A stretch of 64,000 nt of DNA from Anaerolineae bacterium. Lineage in GTDB: Bacteria > Chloroflexota > Anaerolineae > Aggregatilineales > Phototrophicaceae. The position numbers and the translations under genes were made by a program. The notes beneath the pieces were generated by a model. The model did not search any database. It was not told the origin of the DNA and worked only from the letters and a program-made list of their open reading frames with translations. The stretch is from assembly GCA_022824365.1 (NCBI GenBank), contig JAJEAA010000008.1, positions 50,723-114,722 of the forward strand, given 5' to 3'. Positions 17,193-26,718 of this stretch are shown here, one piece after another; the stretch's first letter is position 1; each line of letters opens with the position of its first letter.

Positions 17193-17969
17193 ATGATAAT
17201 GAAGGTCCGCCAGTCGACATTTGCAGGTAATGCCGTGCGATTCTTTGTCCTCATCATTCTCACCTTGACCCTGCTAATCACCTGCGGCGGGGTTCCGCTG
17301 GCGCAAGAGGCGGACGAGGCCGACGCGCAAGCGCTGCTTGATGCCGCGGTTGACCGACTACAAGCGGCGCAAAGCTTCAAACTGACAATTACGCAGACCG
17401 GCGAACCCTATCCTCTGGCGCTGACCTTTGATGGCGTCAACATGCTGCCTGCTTCACTGCAAAGCGCCGAGGCGCAATACATCAGCCCCGACGAACTGCA
17501 CATCAGCGCTCTGCTGCAGCTATTCATTCCGCTGTCGCTGGATATTTACTCGCTCGGCGAGCAGCAGTGGCTGAGCTTTCCCAGCGGCGCGGCCTGGTTC
17601 CAACTGCCCGTCTTCGAAGGCTTCGATGTCAACCGCCTCTTGGCGCCCGGCGATGGCATCGAATATGTCATGGACAACTTACAAGCGCCCCAGATCATCG
17701 ACGCCGAGGCCGTGGTTGATGAGGAAGTCCTCTGGACCCTGCGCGCCCGCGCGGCCGGGTCAGGCATTTCCGGCTTGCTCTTCGGCTTCATCGAGCCGCA
17801 AGACGATGTCGAGATGTTGGCGACTATCACCGCGGCTGACGGACGTTTCGCCGCCCTGGAAATCACCATGCTGGAGACAGTTGGCGATCCGGAAAAGGAG
17901 CCCTCCGTCTGGCATATATTATTCCACGACTACGATGGTCCGCGGGACTTCGAACCGCCGCCGAATTAG
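17193..17969 (+). CDS. LppX/LprAFG-like lipoprotein
   Basis: 258 aa. N-terminal hydrophobic segment ending in L-L-I-T-C (Cys 30) gives a lipobox, so it should be lipidated outside the membrane. The body begins 'LLDAAVDRLQAAQSFKLTIT' and continues with long alternating strands ('PYPLALTFDGVNM', 'QWLSFPSGAAWFQLPV'), the pattern of the LolA-like LppX/LprAFG fold, which holds lipids in a half-barrel. Placed 43 nt downstream of pbpC. A role in lipid transfer to or within the envelope is an inference from the fold. Confidence 0.75.
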   Translation: MIMKVRQSTFAGNAVRFFVLIILTLTLLITCGGVPLAQEADEADAQALLDAAVDRLQAAQSFKLTITQTGEPYPLALTFDGVNMLPASLQSAEAQYISPDELHISALLQLFIPLSLDIYSLGEQQWLSFPSGAAWFQLPVFEGFDVNRLLAPGDGIEYVMDNLQAPQIIDAEAVVDEEVLWTLRARAAGSGISGLLFGFIEPQDDVEMLATITAADGRFAALEITMLETVGDPEKEPSVWHILFHDYDGPRDFEPPPN

Positions 17970-17972
17970 ACG

Positions 17973-18986
17973 CTAGACGCGCTCCGGCTCGCCGGTTTCG
18001 CCCTTCGCTTGAGTTCGCCGCCGCTCGCGGATGAAATAGATTGGCTTGCGTTGTGACTCATGATAGGTGCGCATGATCATATCGGCGACGATGCCCGTGC
18101 TCACGAATTGCACACCCAGCACCATCAGCAAAGCCGCCAATTGCAGCAGCGGACGATCGCCGATCTTGTTCTCGGTCAGCAGCTTGAAGACGGTCAGATA
18201 AGCGCCGAGCAGCGTGCCGATGCCGCCCACGAGGAATCCGGCCGCCCCGAATACGTAGAGGGGCCGATTGAAATAGCTCAAGATGAAGACGACTACGATC
18301 AGGTCAAGCACGACCTTGAAGGTGCGGCTGATCCCGTATTTGCTGCTGCCCCAGTGACGGGCTCGATCCTTGACTGGCACCTCGGCCACGCGCACGCCCA
18401 TCTGCCGCGCCAGCGCCGGTATGAAGCGGTGCAGCTCGCCGTAGAGTTGCACGCCCTTCGCCACATCAAAATGATACGCTTTCAAGGTGCAGCCATAATC
18501 GTGCAGTCGGATGCCGGTGCTGCGGGAGATCAAGGAGTTCGCTATCATCGAGGGCAGCCGCCGCAGGAAGAAAGGCTCCTTGCGGTCTTGCCGCCAGCCG
18601 CTGACGATATCGTAGCCTTCGTCGAATTTGTCCAGCAGCCGCTTGATATCGCGCGGGTCATTCTGCAAGTCGGCGTCTATCGTAACCACGATCTCGCCGC
18701 GCGCCGCGTCAAAACCGGCCGCCATCGCCGCCGTCTGCCCGAAGTTGCGACGGAAATGGATGACCTGCCAACGCGCGTCCCGCGCTTGCGCCGCATTCAA
18801 TAGCTCATAGCTGCGATCATGACTGCCATCGTTGATGGCGATGACTTCGTATTCCCGCCCGATCTCGCCCAGCGCCTCGCTCAATTCGCGATGCAGCCTT
18901 TCGATGTTGCCTTCTTCGTTGTAGATGGGGATGACAATCGACAGCGCGAGTTCCGGAGTTTCTATCGCGGCCAGCCTGTTATCCAT
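17973..18986 (-). CDS. GT2 glycosyltransferase, DPM1/GtrB-like, membrane-anchored
   Basis: 337 aa from ATG 18986 (M-D-N-R-L-A-A-I), with GAGAGGG ribosome site. GT-A fold: S-I-V-I-P-I-Y-N-E-E-G-N near residue 15, I-N-D-G-S-H-D-R, and the metal D-A-D in V-V-T-I-D-A-D-L-Q-N-D-P. The C-terminal third has two TM helices (about 235-260 and 270-295). This architecture moves a sugar from a nucleotide donor onto a polyprenyl phosphate carrier (dolichol-phosphate-mannose-synthase-like). It fits with the polyprenyl synthase and wall genes nearby. Upstream of the ATG the frame is open to 19307 but is not protein-like. Converges with the LppX-like gene, 3 nt apart. Confidence 0.9.
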   Translation of the reverse strand: MDNRLAAIETPELALSIVIPIYNEEGNIERLHRELSEALGEIGREYEVIAINDGSHDRSYELLNAAQARDARWQVIHFRRNFGQTAAMAAGFDAARGEIVVTIDADLQNDPRDIKRLLDKFDEGYDIVSGWRQDRKEPFFLRRLPSMIANSLISRSTGIRLHDYGCTLKAYHFDVAKGVQLYGELHRFIPALARQMGVRVAEVPVKDRARHWGSSKYGISRTFKVVLDLIVVVFILSYFNRPLYVFGAAGFLVGGIGTLLGAYLTVFKLLTENKIGDRPLLQLAALLMVLGVQFVSTGIVADMIMRTYHESQRKPIYFIRERRRTQAKGETGEPERV

Positions 18987-19231
18987 AAACCCTCTCTGCG
19001 GATTACAGGCGTCAATTCTATCAGTCAAAGGGACGCATAGCCAGTTCAGGTCTTTCCGCCGCTTGGTCGCTTGCCGCGGCTTCCGCGCCCCAGCGTAGGT
19101 CAGTCGTGTGGCTGGCGTCCAGCGCGTATAATGGGCCTGGTTTATCCTTGACATATACAAGGCGATTGCGCCCCAGCCCTTATCGCTGCCGCCCGGCGTT
19201 GAATAGGCTTCGCGGCAGGTACGGAGATGTG

Positions 19232-22200
19232 ATGAGGCAGCACAACAGTTTCGCTGATAACGATCCTGAAGACTTCGACAGGACCGAGCGAGACCATCCT
19301 CAGCCACTGCCTGAGGATGACACCATGACGACCGAAATGGTCGAGGTCAATCCAGGAACGAACGTGCCCTTTTCCCTGCCCCACGTCTCGGAATTGGACG
19401 AGGCGACGCCGCGCGACGCGCGCAGGCAATCGGGCAAGCTGGTCACTTTGCCCGCTTACAACCAGATCGCCTCGCCGCCAGACTCGCCAAGAACCGACCT
19501 CAGATCGACCATTCCCTCCGCTCGTGGCGTCCCTCCCGGCGCGCCCTCGCCCTCAGAGCCGACGCTGCCGCCATTGCCTGACCCGCGCGAACCCGTCCCG
19601 GCGCCGCCCGGCGCGAAGCATCTGCGGCGGACGGAAGCGGTCCAACTGCCGCAAAGGCGCCGACGGAAGCGCCGTATCTTGGGCTTGCCGCTCGGCTGTA
19701 TCTGGGTCCTGGCCGGTCTCTGCCTGACCTTCTGCGGCGGCTTGACCTTTCTGACCGTCGGCGCGGTCCTGGTCTTCCTGCCGCAGGTGGAAGCCGAATG
19801 GATCGAGCGCGTCGCCGCAGTCGATAACTACCGCGGCTTCGAAAGCAGCTTCATCTATGATCGCTACGGCAACGAACTCTACGAAGCCTTTGGCGAAGGG
19901 CGGCGGGTCCGCGTCAGCTTCGACCGCATCCCGCAAGCGCTCATCCTGGCGACCATCGCCATCGAGGACGATACCTTCCTCACAAATATCGGCATTGATG
20001 TGCCCGCCACCGCCATCGCCGCCTTGAATTATCTTGGCGCTTCCGCTGGCGAGAATACACCCGGCGGCAGCACCATAACTCAGCAGCTCGTGCGCAACGT
20101 CTTCTTCGATTTCGAAAAGCGCGCCCAACGCAGCATCGCCCGCAAAGCCGAGGAGATCCTGCTTGCGATAGTCTTGACGCAATCGAAGAGCAAAGAAGAA
20201 ATCCTCGAGATGTATTTCAACGAGATCTATTACGGCAACCTGGCTTACGGCGTGCAAACCGCCGCGCAGACCTTCTTCGGCAAAGATGTCGAGCAACTCA
20301 ACCTCGGCGAAGCGGCTATGTTGGCGGGTTTGCCCCAAGCCCCCGCCAATCTCGATCCGCTCAATCCCGATCCCATCGTGCAAGCCGCCGTCGATGAGCG
20401 CTGGCGTCAGGTCCTGGGCGAAATGGTCGAAGAAGGCTTCATCACCCAGGATCAGGTTCGCGCCGCCCTGCAAGAGGGCTTGTCCTTCGTGCCGGCCAAG
20501 GTCTCCTTGAGCGCGCCGCATTTTACGGTCTACGCTCAAGGCGAGCTGGAGCGGCTGATGCGCGACCTGGGCTACAGCCCCGAAGCGATAACAGGCGGCG
20601 GCTTGCGCGTCTACACCACGCTCGATCAGGCTGTCAACCGCCTGGCGCAGCGCGCGGCCGCCAATCAAGTCGCCCAACTGCAAGCCAAAAACGTCAGCAA
20701 CGCGGCTGTCGTGGTCGCCAAACCGTCCAGCGGCGAGATCATCGCCATGATTGGCAGCATCGACTACGACAACGATGCGATTGACGGCAGCGTCAACGTC
20801 ACCACCGCTTTCCGCCAGCCCGGCAGCACCATGAAGCCCTTCACTTACTCGGCGGCGCTGGAGCGCGGCATGTCGACCATTGATGTCCTCTGGGATACCC
20901 GCAGTCAAATCGCGCTGCCGGGCTTACCCGTCTATACGCCGCGCAACTTCGACAACACCTTTCACGGTCCGATGACGATGCGCGCCGCTCTGGCAAACAG
21001 CTACAACATCCCCGCCGTACAGACGCTGCGAGTGGTCGGCGTCGATTATCTGCTGAGCCTGCTGCGGCGCTTCGGCATCACCACCCTCGAAGAAGACGCC
21101 TCCAATTATGGCTTGTCGCTGACGCTTGGCGGCGGCGAAGTCAGCCTGATTGAATTGACCAACGCCTTCGCTGTCTTCGCCAATCAAGGGACTTATGTGC
21201 CGGTCACTTCGATACGCTGCGTCATCAGCAGCGACAATGAAATCATCTATCAATATGACAACGGCTGCCCGGAGGGCCAGATTACCGGGCAGACTGTCAT
21301 CAACCTGCCCCGCCAGAAGCGCGTCCTCGACCCCCGCCTGTCCTTCATCATCACCGACATGCTTTCCGATAATGCGGCGCGGTCGACGGCTATGGGCGCC
21401 TACAGCCCGCTGCGCACGGAGAATATCTTCTCCGCGGTCAAGACCGGCACCACCGACGATGTCAAGGACAACTGGACCATCGGCTACACCAGCAATGTCG
21501 CGGTCGGCGTCTGGGTGGGCAATAACGATGGCGATCCCATGATCGACTCCTCCGGCTTGACCGGCGCCGCGCCTATCTGGAACACGGTATTGACCGGCAT
21601 CTACGGCAATCGAGAACTGCTGGGCGCTTTCGCCAGGGACGGCCAATTGCTCAACGATCAGCCGATCCCGCCGAGCGGCCTGACCCTGCGCCAGGTCTGC
21701 GATGTCAGCCGCCTGATTGAGTTGTCCCCGCGCTGCCCCGCCACCATCAACGAGTGGACGCTGGATGGACCGGCCGGCATTCCTGACGCCAACGGCAACT
21801 TGATCTATCCGCAAGCCGCCCAGCGTTACCCGACGCCCGTGCCCGTCCAGGGCTCCGTCCTTCAGGAAATATCTCCCGGCATTTATCAGACGCTGGCTTA
21901 TCCGCTGCCGCCCGAGATCGCCGCCGCCGTGCAATTTCGCGTCGGTCCCGGCGATCAGCAGCCCATTCCGCCTAACTTCTGCCGTGTTCCGGTCGAGCAT
22001 GCCCAAGAAGCGCTCGCCGCCGGCGCGCAGAATCTTGTCTTTATCGCCGGTCCCACCACCTCGCAGAGCGATGCCATCGAAGCCGAACGCTACGCCCGCG
22101 AGAACGGCCTCGCATTCTTGCCGACGGTCGATTGCTGGCCCGGCGTCTACAGCCAGCAGCGCATCGGCAGCGTCGGCGCCCTGCTGCAAATCCAGCAGCC

Positions 22201-22474
22201 GGCCAACGGTCAATCCGTCCGCGGTCCCATGCCCATCATCGGCACGGCTCAGTTTGACGGGAGCCAGGCCGAGAATTATCACTTCTACATCCGCGGCGGC
22301 CAGTTCGCCGATTGGACGCCGCTCGGCAATCCGCATCACAATCCGGTCATAAATGGCCAACTGGAAATCCTGCACGCCGATGCCCTGCGCCCGGGCAATT
22401 ATGTCTTGCGCCTGGGTCTCGTCCGCGGCGGCAGCATCGTGCAAGCCGACGACATCGTCTTCAACGTGCCCTAA
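19232..22474 (+). CDS. Bifunctional penicillin-binding protein, PBP1A-type
   Basis: 1080 aa from ATG 19232 (GGAG at 19223-19226). Unusually long Pro-rich cytoplasmic head (about 145 residues) ending in R-R-R-R-K-R-R, then one TM helix. GT51 region: [11 protein letters not shown] (catalytic Glu kept; the usual His of E-D-x-x-F-x-x-H is Asn), then [12 protein letters not shown]. Transpeptidase: S-T-M-K in [19 protein letters not shown] tail of about 250 residues after the transpeptidase has a Cys-containing module and a beta-sandwich-like end ('[20 protein letters not shown]'). Divergent from the GT2 gene; 245 bp between them hold no other gene. Confidence 0.92.
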   Translation: MRQHNSFADNDPEDFDRTERDHPQPLPEDDTMTTEMVEVNPGTNVPFSLPHVSELDEATPRDARRQSGKLVTLPAYNQIASPPDSPRTDLRSTIPSARGVPPGAPSPSEPTLPPLPDPREPVPAPPGAKHLRRTEAVQLPQRRRRKRRILGLPLGCIWVLAGLCLTFCGGLTFLTVGAVLVFLPQVEAEWIERVAAVDNYRGFESSFIYDRYGNELYEAFGEGRRVRVSFDRIPQALILATIAIEDDTFLTNIGIDVPATAIAALNYLGASAGENTPGGSTITQQLVRNVFFDFEKRAQRSIARKAEEILLAIVLTQSKSKEEILEMYFNEIYYGNLAYGVQTAAQTFFGKDVEQLNLGEAAMLAGLPQAPANLDPLNPDPIVQAAVDERWRQVLGEMVEEGFITQDQVRAALQEGLSFVPAKVSLSAPHFTVYAQGELERLMRDLGYSPEAITGGGLRVYTTLDQAVNRLAQRAAANQVAQLQAKNVSNAAVVVAKPSSGEIIAMIGSIDYDNDAIDGSVNVTTAFRQPGSTMKPFTYSAALERGMSTIDVLWDTRSQIALPGLPVYTPRNFDNTFHGPMTMRAALANSYNIPAVQTLRVVGVDYLLSLLRRFGITTLEEDASNYGLSLTLGGGEVSLIELTNAFAVFANQGTYVPVTSIRCVISSDNEIIYQYDNGCPEGQITGQTVINLPRQKRVLDPRLSFIITDMLSDNAARSTAMGAYSPLRTENIFSAVKTGTTDDVKDNWTIGYTSNVAVGVWVGNNDGDPMIDSSGLTGAAPIWNTVLTGIYGNRELLGAFARDGQLLNDQPIPPSGLTLRQVCDVSRLIELSPRCPATINEWTLDGPAGIPDANGNLIYPQAAQRYPTPVPVQGSVLQEISPGIYQTLAYPLPPEIAAAVQFRVGPGDQQPIPPNFCRVPVEHAQEALAAGAQNLVFIAGPTTSQSDAIEAERYARENGLAFLPTVDCWPGVYSQQRIGSVGALLQIQQPANGQSVRGPMPIIGTAQFDGSQAENYHFYIRGGQFADWTPLGNPHHNPVINGQLEILHADALRPGNYVLRLGLVRGGSIVQADDIVFNVP

Positions 22475-22504
22475 ATCCCAGCATCTCTTCACTGGCCGAA
22501 ATTG

Positions 22505-22529
22505 TGGAGGCGGCTCTTTAAGCCTCCCG
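22505..22529. repeat. Hairpin related to REP-like family
   Basis: GGAGGC (22506-22511) pairs with GCCTCC (22522-22527), 10-nt loop, flanked by TGT and CG like the other copies. Lies 31 nt past the PBP1A stop and may act as a 3' stabiliser or weak terminator. Confidence 0.45.
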
Positions 22530-22576
22530 TTTGACTTTGCTGTATTATTGATATGTCGCCAATCCAAGGCATATAC

Positions 22577-23239
22577 ATGGCAGATCAATCAGCGCAACCG
22601 GTCGATATCCCCGACGCGATGTTCTCGCGGGAATCGCTGCGGCAGGCCCGCGCCATGCCCTGGAAAGCGAGCAATGAACTCCGCCGCTTGCTGATTCTGC
22701 CGCTCGCCTGGTGGGCGCTGCGGGAGTTCGAGGTTGGTCCCGGCTGGCGCTGTTACGGCCTGCCCATCATCCAGCGTCACCGCGGCAGCGTCATCCGCAT
22801 CGGTCCCCGCCTGAGCTTGCGTTCGACCGCCCGCAGCAACCCGCTGGGTCCCAACCACCCGGTCATCATCAGTACGCGCCGGCCCGGCGCTTCGCTGACC
22901 ATCGGCGCTGACTTCGGCATGACCGGCGGTTCGCTCGTCTGCGATGAGCGCATCACCATCGGCGACCGCGTCTGGGTCGGCGCCAACACGATAATCGCCG
23001 ATACCGACTTTCATCCCCTCGATCCGCAGCGACGGCGGGAAAGCCCGCTGGCGGCACAGACCGCCCCGATCCACATCGCCGATGATGTCTTCATCGGCAT
23101 GAACGCGCTGATCCTGAAAGGCGTGACCATCAGGGAAGAAGCTGTTGTCGGCGCCGGGGCTGTCGTCACGCGCGATGTGCCGCCGCGCGCCATCGTGGCC
23201 GGCAACCCTGCGACTATCATCGGCGAGCTTAACGGCTAA
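22577..23239 (+). CDS. Acyltransferase with left-handed beta-helix (hexapeptide repeats)
   Basis: 220 aa from ATG 22577 (AAGGC 6-10 nt upstream); an ATG at 22553 would add eight residues. The C-terminal half has hexapeptide repeats ('ITIGDRVWVGANTIIADTDF', 'IHIADDVFIGMNALILKGV', 'VVGAGAVVTRDVPPRAIVAG'), ending with the N-P-A signature of the LacA/maltose acetyltransferase family. The Asp-Phe-His of 'TDFHP' is the usual catalytic His segment. Acetylation of a sugar or surface glycan is likely; the substrate is not known. Its stop overlaps the convergent TIR-FHA gene by CTAA. Confidence 0.87.
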   Translation: MADQSAQPVDIPDAMFSRESLRQARAMPWKASNELRRLLILPLAWWALREFEVGPGWRCYGLPIIQRHRGSVIRIGPRLSLRSTARSNPLGPNHPVIISTRRPGASLTIGADFGMTGGSLVCDERITIGDRVWVGANTIIADTDFHPLDPQRRRESPLAAQTAPIHIADDVFIGMNALILKGVTIREEAVVGAGAVVTRDVPPRAIVAGNPATIIGELNG

Positions 23240-24006
23240 TCCTCGTACACCAGGTCATAGGTCAGCAGCACCGTATCGCCAATGGCGATAAAGTCGCCAT
23301 CGTTCAAGCGGGCAGGCGCTCCGATCTGCGCGCCATTGACGCGTGTGCCATTGCTGCTGCCTAGGTCTTCCAGGTGATAATCCGGTCCCCTCAGCGTCAG
23401 CCGCAGATGATAGCGGCTCACCTGCGTATCGCGGATGACGATGTCGTTGGCGAGGTCGCGCCCGAGATTGACGACCTCCCGCTCCAGGCGAAACAGCTGA
23501 TTCAACAGCGGACCGCGCCGCATGACCAGCCAGTAACCCGGCTCGCTCGGCATGAAGCTCTTGTCGATCTCGGCGTCGTCTTCGATTGGCCGCGCGATGA
23601 CTTTTCGCTCAGCCCCTCGCTGGTCCATCTGCCACTTGAAATCAGCCACAAAATGGTCCCAAAAGTGGTTCTCATCGCCGAAGGCGCGCAAGTCATAACG
23701 ATGCGCGAGTTGCAGACGCGGGTGCTCCGGCGCCGCTTCATAGACGATCACAAATACAGGCAGCCCCGCGCCTAGAGCAAAAGCCCAGGCGTAGGTCACA
23801 TAGGTCGACGCGGCGGCCGAGGCGCTAAGCAAAGCGACCAGGGCGTCCGCCGTTTGAATCGCCGCTTCCATACCGACATGCCATTCCCCCTCGCCGACCG
23901 GCTGCGGATCCCGCCAGGGACGATGACCTTGCGCCAGCAGAATCCGCCGGACCTCGTCGGCGCGCCCTTCGTCCTGCGGCGCATAGGCGAGATAGACATT
24001 CTTCAT
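23236..24006 (-). CDS. TIR-FHA domain fusion protein
   Basis: 256 aa, cytoplasmic. N-terminal about 125 residues look like a TIR domain: M-K-N-V-Y-L-A-Y-A-P-Q-D-E start, 'VRRILLAQGHRPWRD' box-2 region, 'ADALVALLSASAAASTYVTY', 'GLPVFVIVYE'. The segment where active TIR NADases have S-x-W-C-x-x-E has no Glu, so catalysis is doubtful. After an acidic linker (about 135-160), residues about 165-252 form an FHA domain: L-G-R-D, I-V-I, V-S-R-Y-H, L-E-D-L-G-S-S-N-G-T-R-V-N-G, all key phosphothreonine-binding positions. ATG at 24006; the gene follows the GT4 gene (stop 24010) by 3 nt. A phospho-signalling adaptor is the likeliest role; no kinase is nearby. Confidence 0.8.
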   Translation of the reverse strand: MKNVYLAYAPQDEGRADEVRRILLAQGHRPWRDPQPVGEGEWHVGMEAAIQTADALVALLSASAAASTYVTYAWAFALGAGLPVFVIVYEAAPEHPRLQLAHRYDLRAFGDENHFWDHFVADFKWQMDQRGAERKVIARPIEDDAEIDKSFMPSEPGYWLVMRRGPLLNQLFRLEREVVNLGRDLANDIVIRDTQVSRYHLRLTLRGPDYHLEDLGSSNGTRVNGAQIGAPARLNDGDFIAIGDTVLLTYDLVYED

Positions 24007-24009
24007 TGT

Positions 24010-25161
24010 CTAGGCTTTCAGCGCCTTCTCGTATATCGCGACAGTTCCGTCCACCATACCCTTCACGCTGAAGTCTTCTTCAACGCGGGCCGCGCCCAGC
24101 AAACCCATATATTTCCGCAGCGCTCTATCGCTCAGCAAGCGCGCAATGGCTTTGGCCAGCGCATCGACATCGCGGGGCTCAATCAAGATGCCGGTCTCGC
24201 CATCCAGCACCACTTCCGGTATCGCGCTGACGCGGCTGGCGATCACCGGGACGCGGCACGACATCGCTTCCAGTAGAACGAGTCCAAAGCCCTCCCACAA
24301 GCTCGGCGCCAGCAGCAGATCAAAGGCCGCCATCAAGTCGGCCGCATCGGCGCGCCAGCCCAGCCAATGCACGCGGTCGGCGATGCCAAGCGCGGACGCC
24401 AAACGCCGCAGCTCGGCCCCCTTCTCGCCATCGCCGGCGATAACCAGGTGCGCCTCCGGGAAATCCGCCCGGACGCGGCGCAGCGCTTCCAGCGCGTAGG
24501 GGAGGCCCTTCTGCTCCACCAAGCGGCAGACTATGCCCAGGACCAGCGCCTTCTCATCCAGCTTCAAAGCCGCGCGCAGTTCCCGCCGCGCCGCCTCAAT
24601 ATCCCCATCGCTGAGCCAGCTGTAGTCCAGACCATAGCGGACCACCGAGACCTTGTCGGCCGGCGCGCCTTCGATGTCGATTGTGAAACGCTTGATGGCG
24701 TCTGATATGGCGATGCCGGCGTCAATCCGGTGCCATAGCCAGCGATTGAGCCGGCGCCAGCGCGGACGATGACGAAACTGATCGTCATTGTGCCGGCTGC
24801 TGATCACGCGTCGAGCGCCCAAGGCCTTCGCCGCGAGATAGCCGTAGACATCGGCGTGAATCAAATGCGTGTGTACGATCTCCGGGTCTATCTCGCGCAG
24901 GGCACCGCGCAGCCGGAAGAGCAGCGGCAAATCATAATCGCGGCTGATGACCAGGCGCGTCGTCGGTATGCCCCTTTCAGTCGCCGCTTCCACCATGTCG
25001 TCCATCGGCGTTTCCCGCTCGACCAGGATAATCAGGCGGGCGTCGATCCCGCTCGCGCGCAGGCTCGAAAGCAACATCAGCAGATGACCCTCGGCGCCAC
25101 TGATGCGGGTGACTTTGATGATATGGGCGACGCGCGCAGGCGCTCGGTCGGCTTGGCTCAC
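24010..25161 (-). CDS. GT4 family glycosyltransferase
   Basis: 383 aa, GT-B fold. N-terminal acceptor domain ('TRISGAEGHLLMLLSSLR', 'IVHTHLIHADVYGYLAAKAL'); C-terminal donor domain with 'GIVCRLVEQKGLPYALEAL', 'VIAGDGEKGAELRRLA', and the E-x7-E motif in L-W-E-G-F-G-L-V-L-L-E-A-M-S. Retaining enzyme using a nucleotide sugar, acting at the cytoplasmic face on lipid or polysaccharide acceptors. No signal or TM segment. Upstream of the TIR-FHA gene in the same direction. Product specificity unknown. Confidence 0.9.
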   Translation of the reverse strand: MSQADRAPARVAHIIKVTRISGAEGHLLMLLSSLRASGIDARLIILVERETPMDDMVEAATERGIPTTRLVISRDYDLPLLFRLRGALREIDPEIVHTHLIHADVYGYLAAKALGARRVISSRHNDDQFRHRPRWRRLNRWLWHRIDAGIAISDAIKRFTIDIEGAPADKVSVVRYGLDYSWLSDGDIEAARRELRAALKLDEKALVLGIVCRLVEQKGLPYALEALRRVRADFPEAHLVIAGDGEKGAELRRLASALGIADRVHWLGWRADAADLMAAFDLLLAPSLWEGFGLVLLEAMSCRVPVIASRVSAIPEVVLDGETGILIEPRDVDALAKAIARLLSDRALRKYMGLLGAARVEEDFSVKGMVDGTVAIYEKALKA

Positions 25162-25189
25162 GATTTATCGCCTCAGCTTAGCCCGTCGC

Positions 25190-26563
25190 CTAGCGGGGAA
25201 TGATCTCGCGGGACAGGGGACCGATGACGCCGCGTTCGTCTTTGGCAGCGATGGCGATGCCCGCGTAATCGCTGAATCCGTCCCAGGCCAGCTTGGTCTC
25301 TTCGAATGAAAACTGTTGATAGATCAGCGAATTGGGCGGGCGCAGCGCCACGATATAACCAGCCGCATCCGCCACCGGCTCCCAGACCAGTTCGCGCTTG
25401 CCGTCATCGCGGTTGCGCAGCACGATATTAGCCGGCGGCCGGGGCCCATCGGCCAAGGATTTGACCAGCGCCAGGATAGTCTGCGCCGCGTCCCGCAGGT
25501 ATTCCGGCTCGATGAATTCTATCGTGTCGGTCGGGTCGGCATTGTTCTTCTCCTCGTAGGCGTTTATCAGCCTTATCGCGGGATACCCCAATTCGCTGAA
25601 GGAGAAGTGATCGCCGTAGCGGTTCTGCCGGTCGATCTCGTCTTGCACCTGCAAATCCAGATCGAGATTGTAGTTGTAAGCCAGGAAGTTGGCTTCGCGC
25701 GCCATCTTCCGCGATACCGATGCCTCGTTGGGACCGGCGGAAAACACCCGTATCTGCCGATCATTGCGATTGCCGTTGCGATCATGCACATTGCCGATCG
25801 TGTCCACATTAATCATGCCCAGCACATCGATATTCTTGTCCTGCACCCAAGCGGCGAAGTTGATGCTGCCTTGCCGGTTAAATTCCTCAGCCGAGAAGAA
25901 AACAAACATGATGGTCGCCCGGTACTGCCTCGAGCTCATGATGCGCGCGAACTCAAGCAGCGCCGCCACGCCCGAGCCGTTGTCGTTGGCGCCCGGCGCA
26001 TAAGCTTCGCTGCTGATCAGCGGTGTGCCGACGCTGTCGTAATGCGCGCCGATGATGATCGTGCCGGCATTCACCTCGGCGCCGCTGATCGCGCCCACGA
26101 TATTGTACTGGGTGCTCTTTTCGTCCGCTGTCACAAATGCCTCGAAGCCCTGCTCAAAGGTGTAGAGGTTGCCGCCGGAGGCTGCGCTCAAGATTTCCAA
26201 CTGATCCTTGATGTACTTTCGCGCCGCGCCGATGCCTTCCCGGGGCGATACCTGCGACGAGCCGATATGCCGCGTGCGAAAATCTTGCAGGCTGCGGACA
26301 TGCGCCAGCAACCGGTCGGACTCGACCTGCTCCAGCAGCGCTGGCACGATGTTCTCGCTCGGCGCCGCCGCCGTCACATTGATTTCCGAGATGACAACGG
26401 GCCGCGCCGCGACATAACCCAGGGTCGCCCGCGGCGTGAAAGTGGGCAAGGGCGCCAAAGTCGGCGGCGCATTGTCGCTCGTCCCCAGGTTGCAAGCCAG
26501 CAGAAGCAATATGAAGCCAGACAAGACGGCGGCGGATTTCAAGTGTATGGCTTTCCTGTCCAT
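25190..26563 (-). CDS. M28 family zinc peptidase, lipoprotein
   Basis: 457 aa. Lipobox L-L-L-L-A-C24 after a hydrophobic segment, then a Pro/Thr-rich spacer, so surface-anchored. The M28 core carries zinc ligands: H in G-A-H-Y-D-S, D in G-A-N-D-N-G-S-G, E in S-A-E-E-F, D in N-V-D-T-I-G, and a late H in Y-G-D-H-F-S-F. A short C-terminal fibronectin/beta-like segment follows ('ELVWEPVADAAGYIVAL'). Aminopeptidase or carboxypeptidase activity on peptides outside the cell is expected. Separated from the GT4 gene by 28 nt. Confidence 0.9.
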   Translation of the reverse strand: MDRKAIHLKSAAVLSGFILLLLACNLGTSDNAPPTLAPLPTFTPRATLGYVAARPVVISEINVTAAAPSENIVPALLEQVESDRLLAHVRSLQDFRTRHIGSSQVSPREGIGAARKYIKDQLEILSAASGGNLYTFEQGFEAFVTADEKSTQYNIVGAISGAEVNAGTIIIGAHYDSVGTPLISSEAYAPGANDNGSGVAALLEFARIMSSRQYRATIMFVFFSAEEFNRQGSINFAAWVQDKNIDVLGMINVDTIGNVHDRNGNRNDRQIRVFSAGPNEASVSRKMAREANFLAYNYNLDLDLQVQDEIDRQNRYGDHFSFSELGYPAIRLINAYEEKNNADPTDTIEFIEPEYLRDAAQTILALVKSLADGPRPPANIVLRNRDDGKRELVWEPVADAAGYIVALRPPNSLIYQQFSFEETKLAWDGFSDYAGIAIAAKDERGVIGPLSREIIPR

Positions 26564-26718
26564 AATGGCGATTTTAGCATAGAACGAAAAGCCGACAGGT
26601 CTCGCGGACTATAGGGTATGATAGCCGTATGACAAACGACGCCATCGTTGAACAATGCGGGGTTCTTCACTGGCGCGCCAACTTCCGGATGACACAAGCA
26701 AAGCGCCGAGGACATTAC

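Noticed and set aside
19553..22588. Two long minus-strand frames (451 and 554 codons)
   Set aside because: Both are antisense to PBP1A, whose catalytic motifs are all present on the plus strand.
23236..25161. TIR gene with neighbour considered as a Thoeris/CBASS-type defence operon
   Set aside because: No ThsA/SIR2, cyclase or other effector nearby; the neighbour is an ordinary GT4 glycosyltransferase.
25316..26614. 432-codon plus-strand frame
   Set aside because: Antisense to the M28 peptidase with complete zinc ligands; translation is Arg/Gln/Asp-rich without domains.
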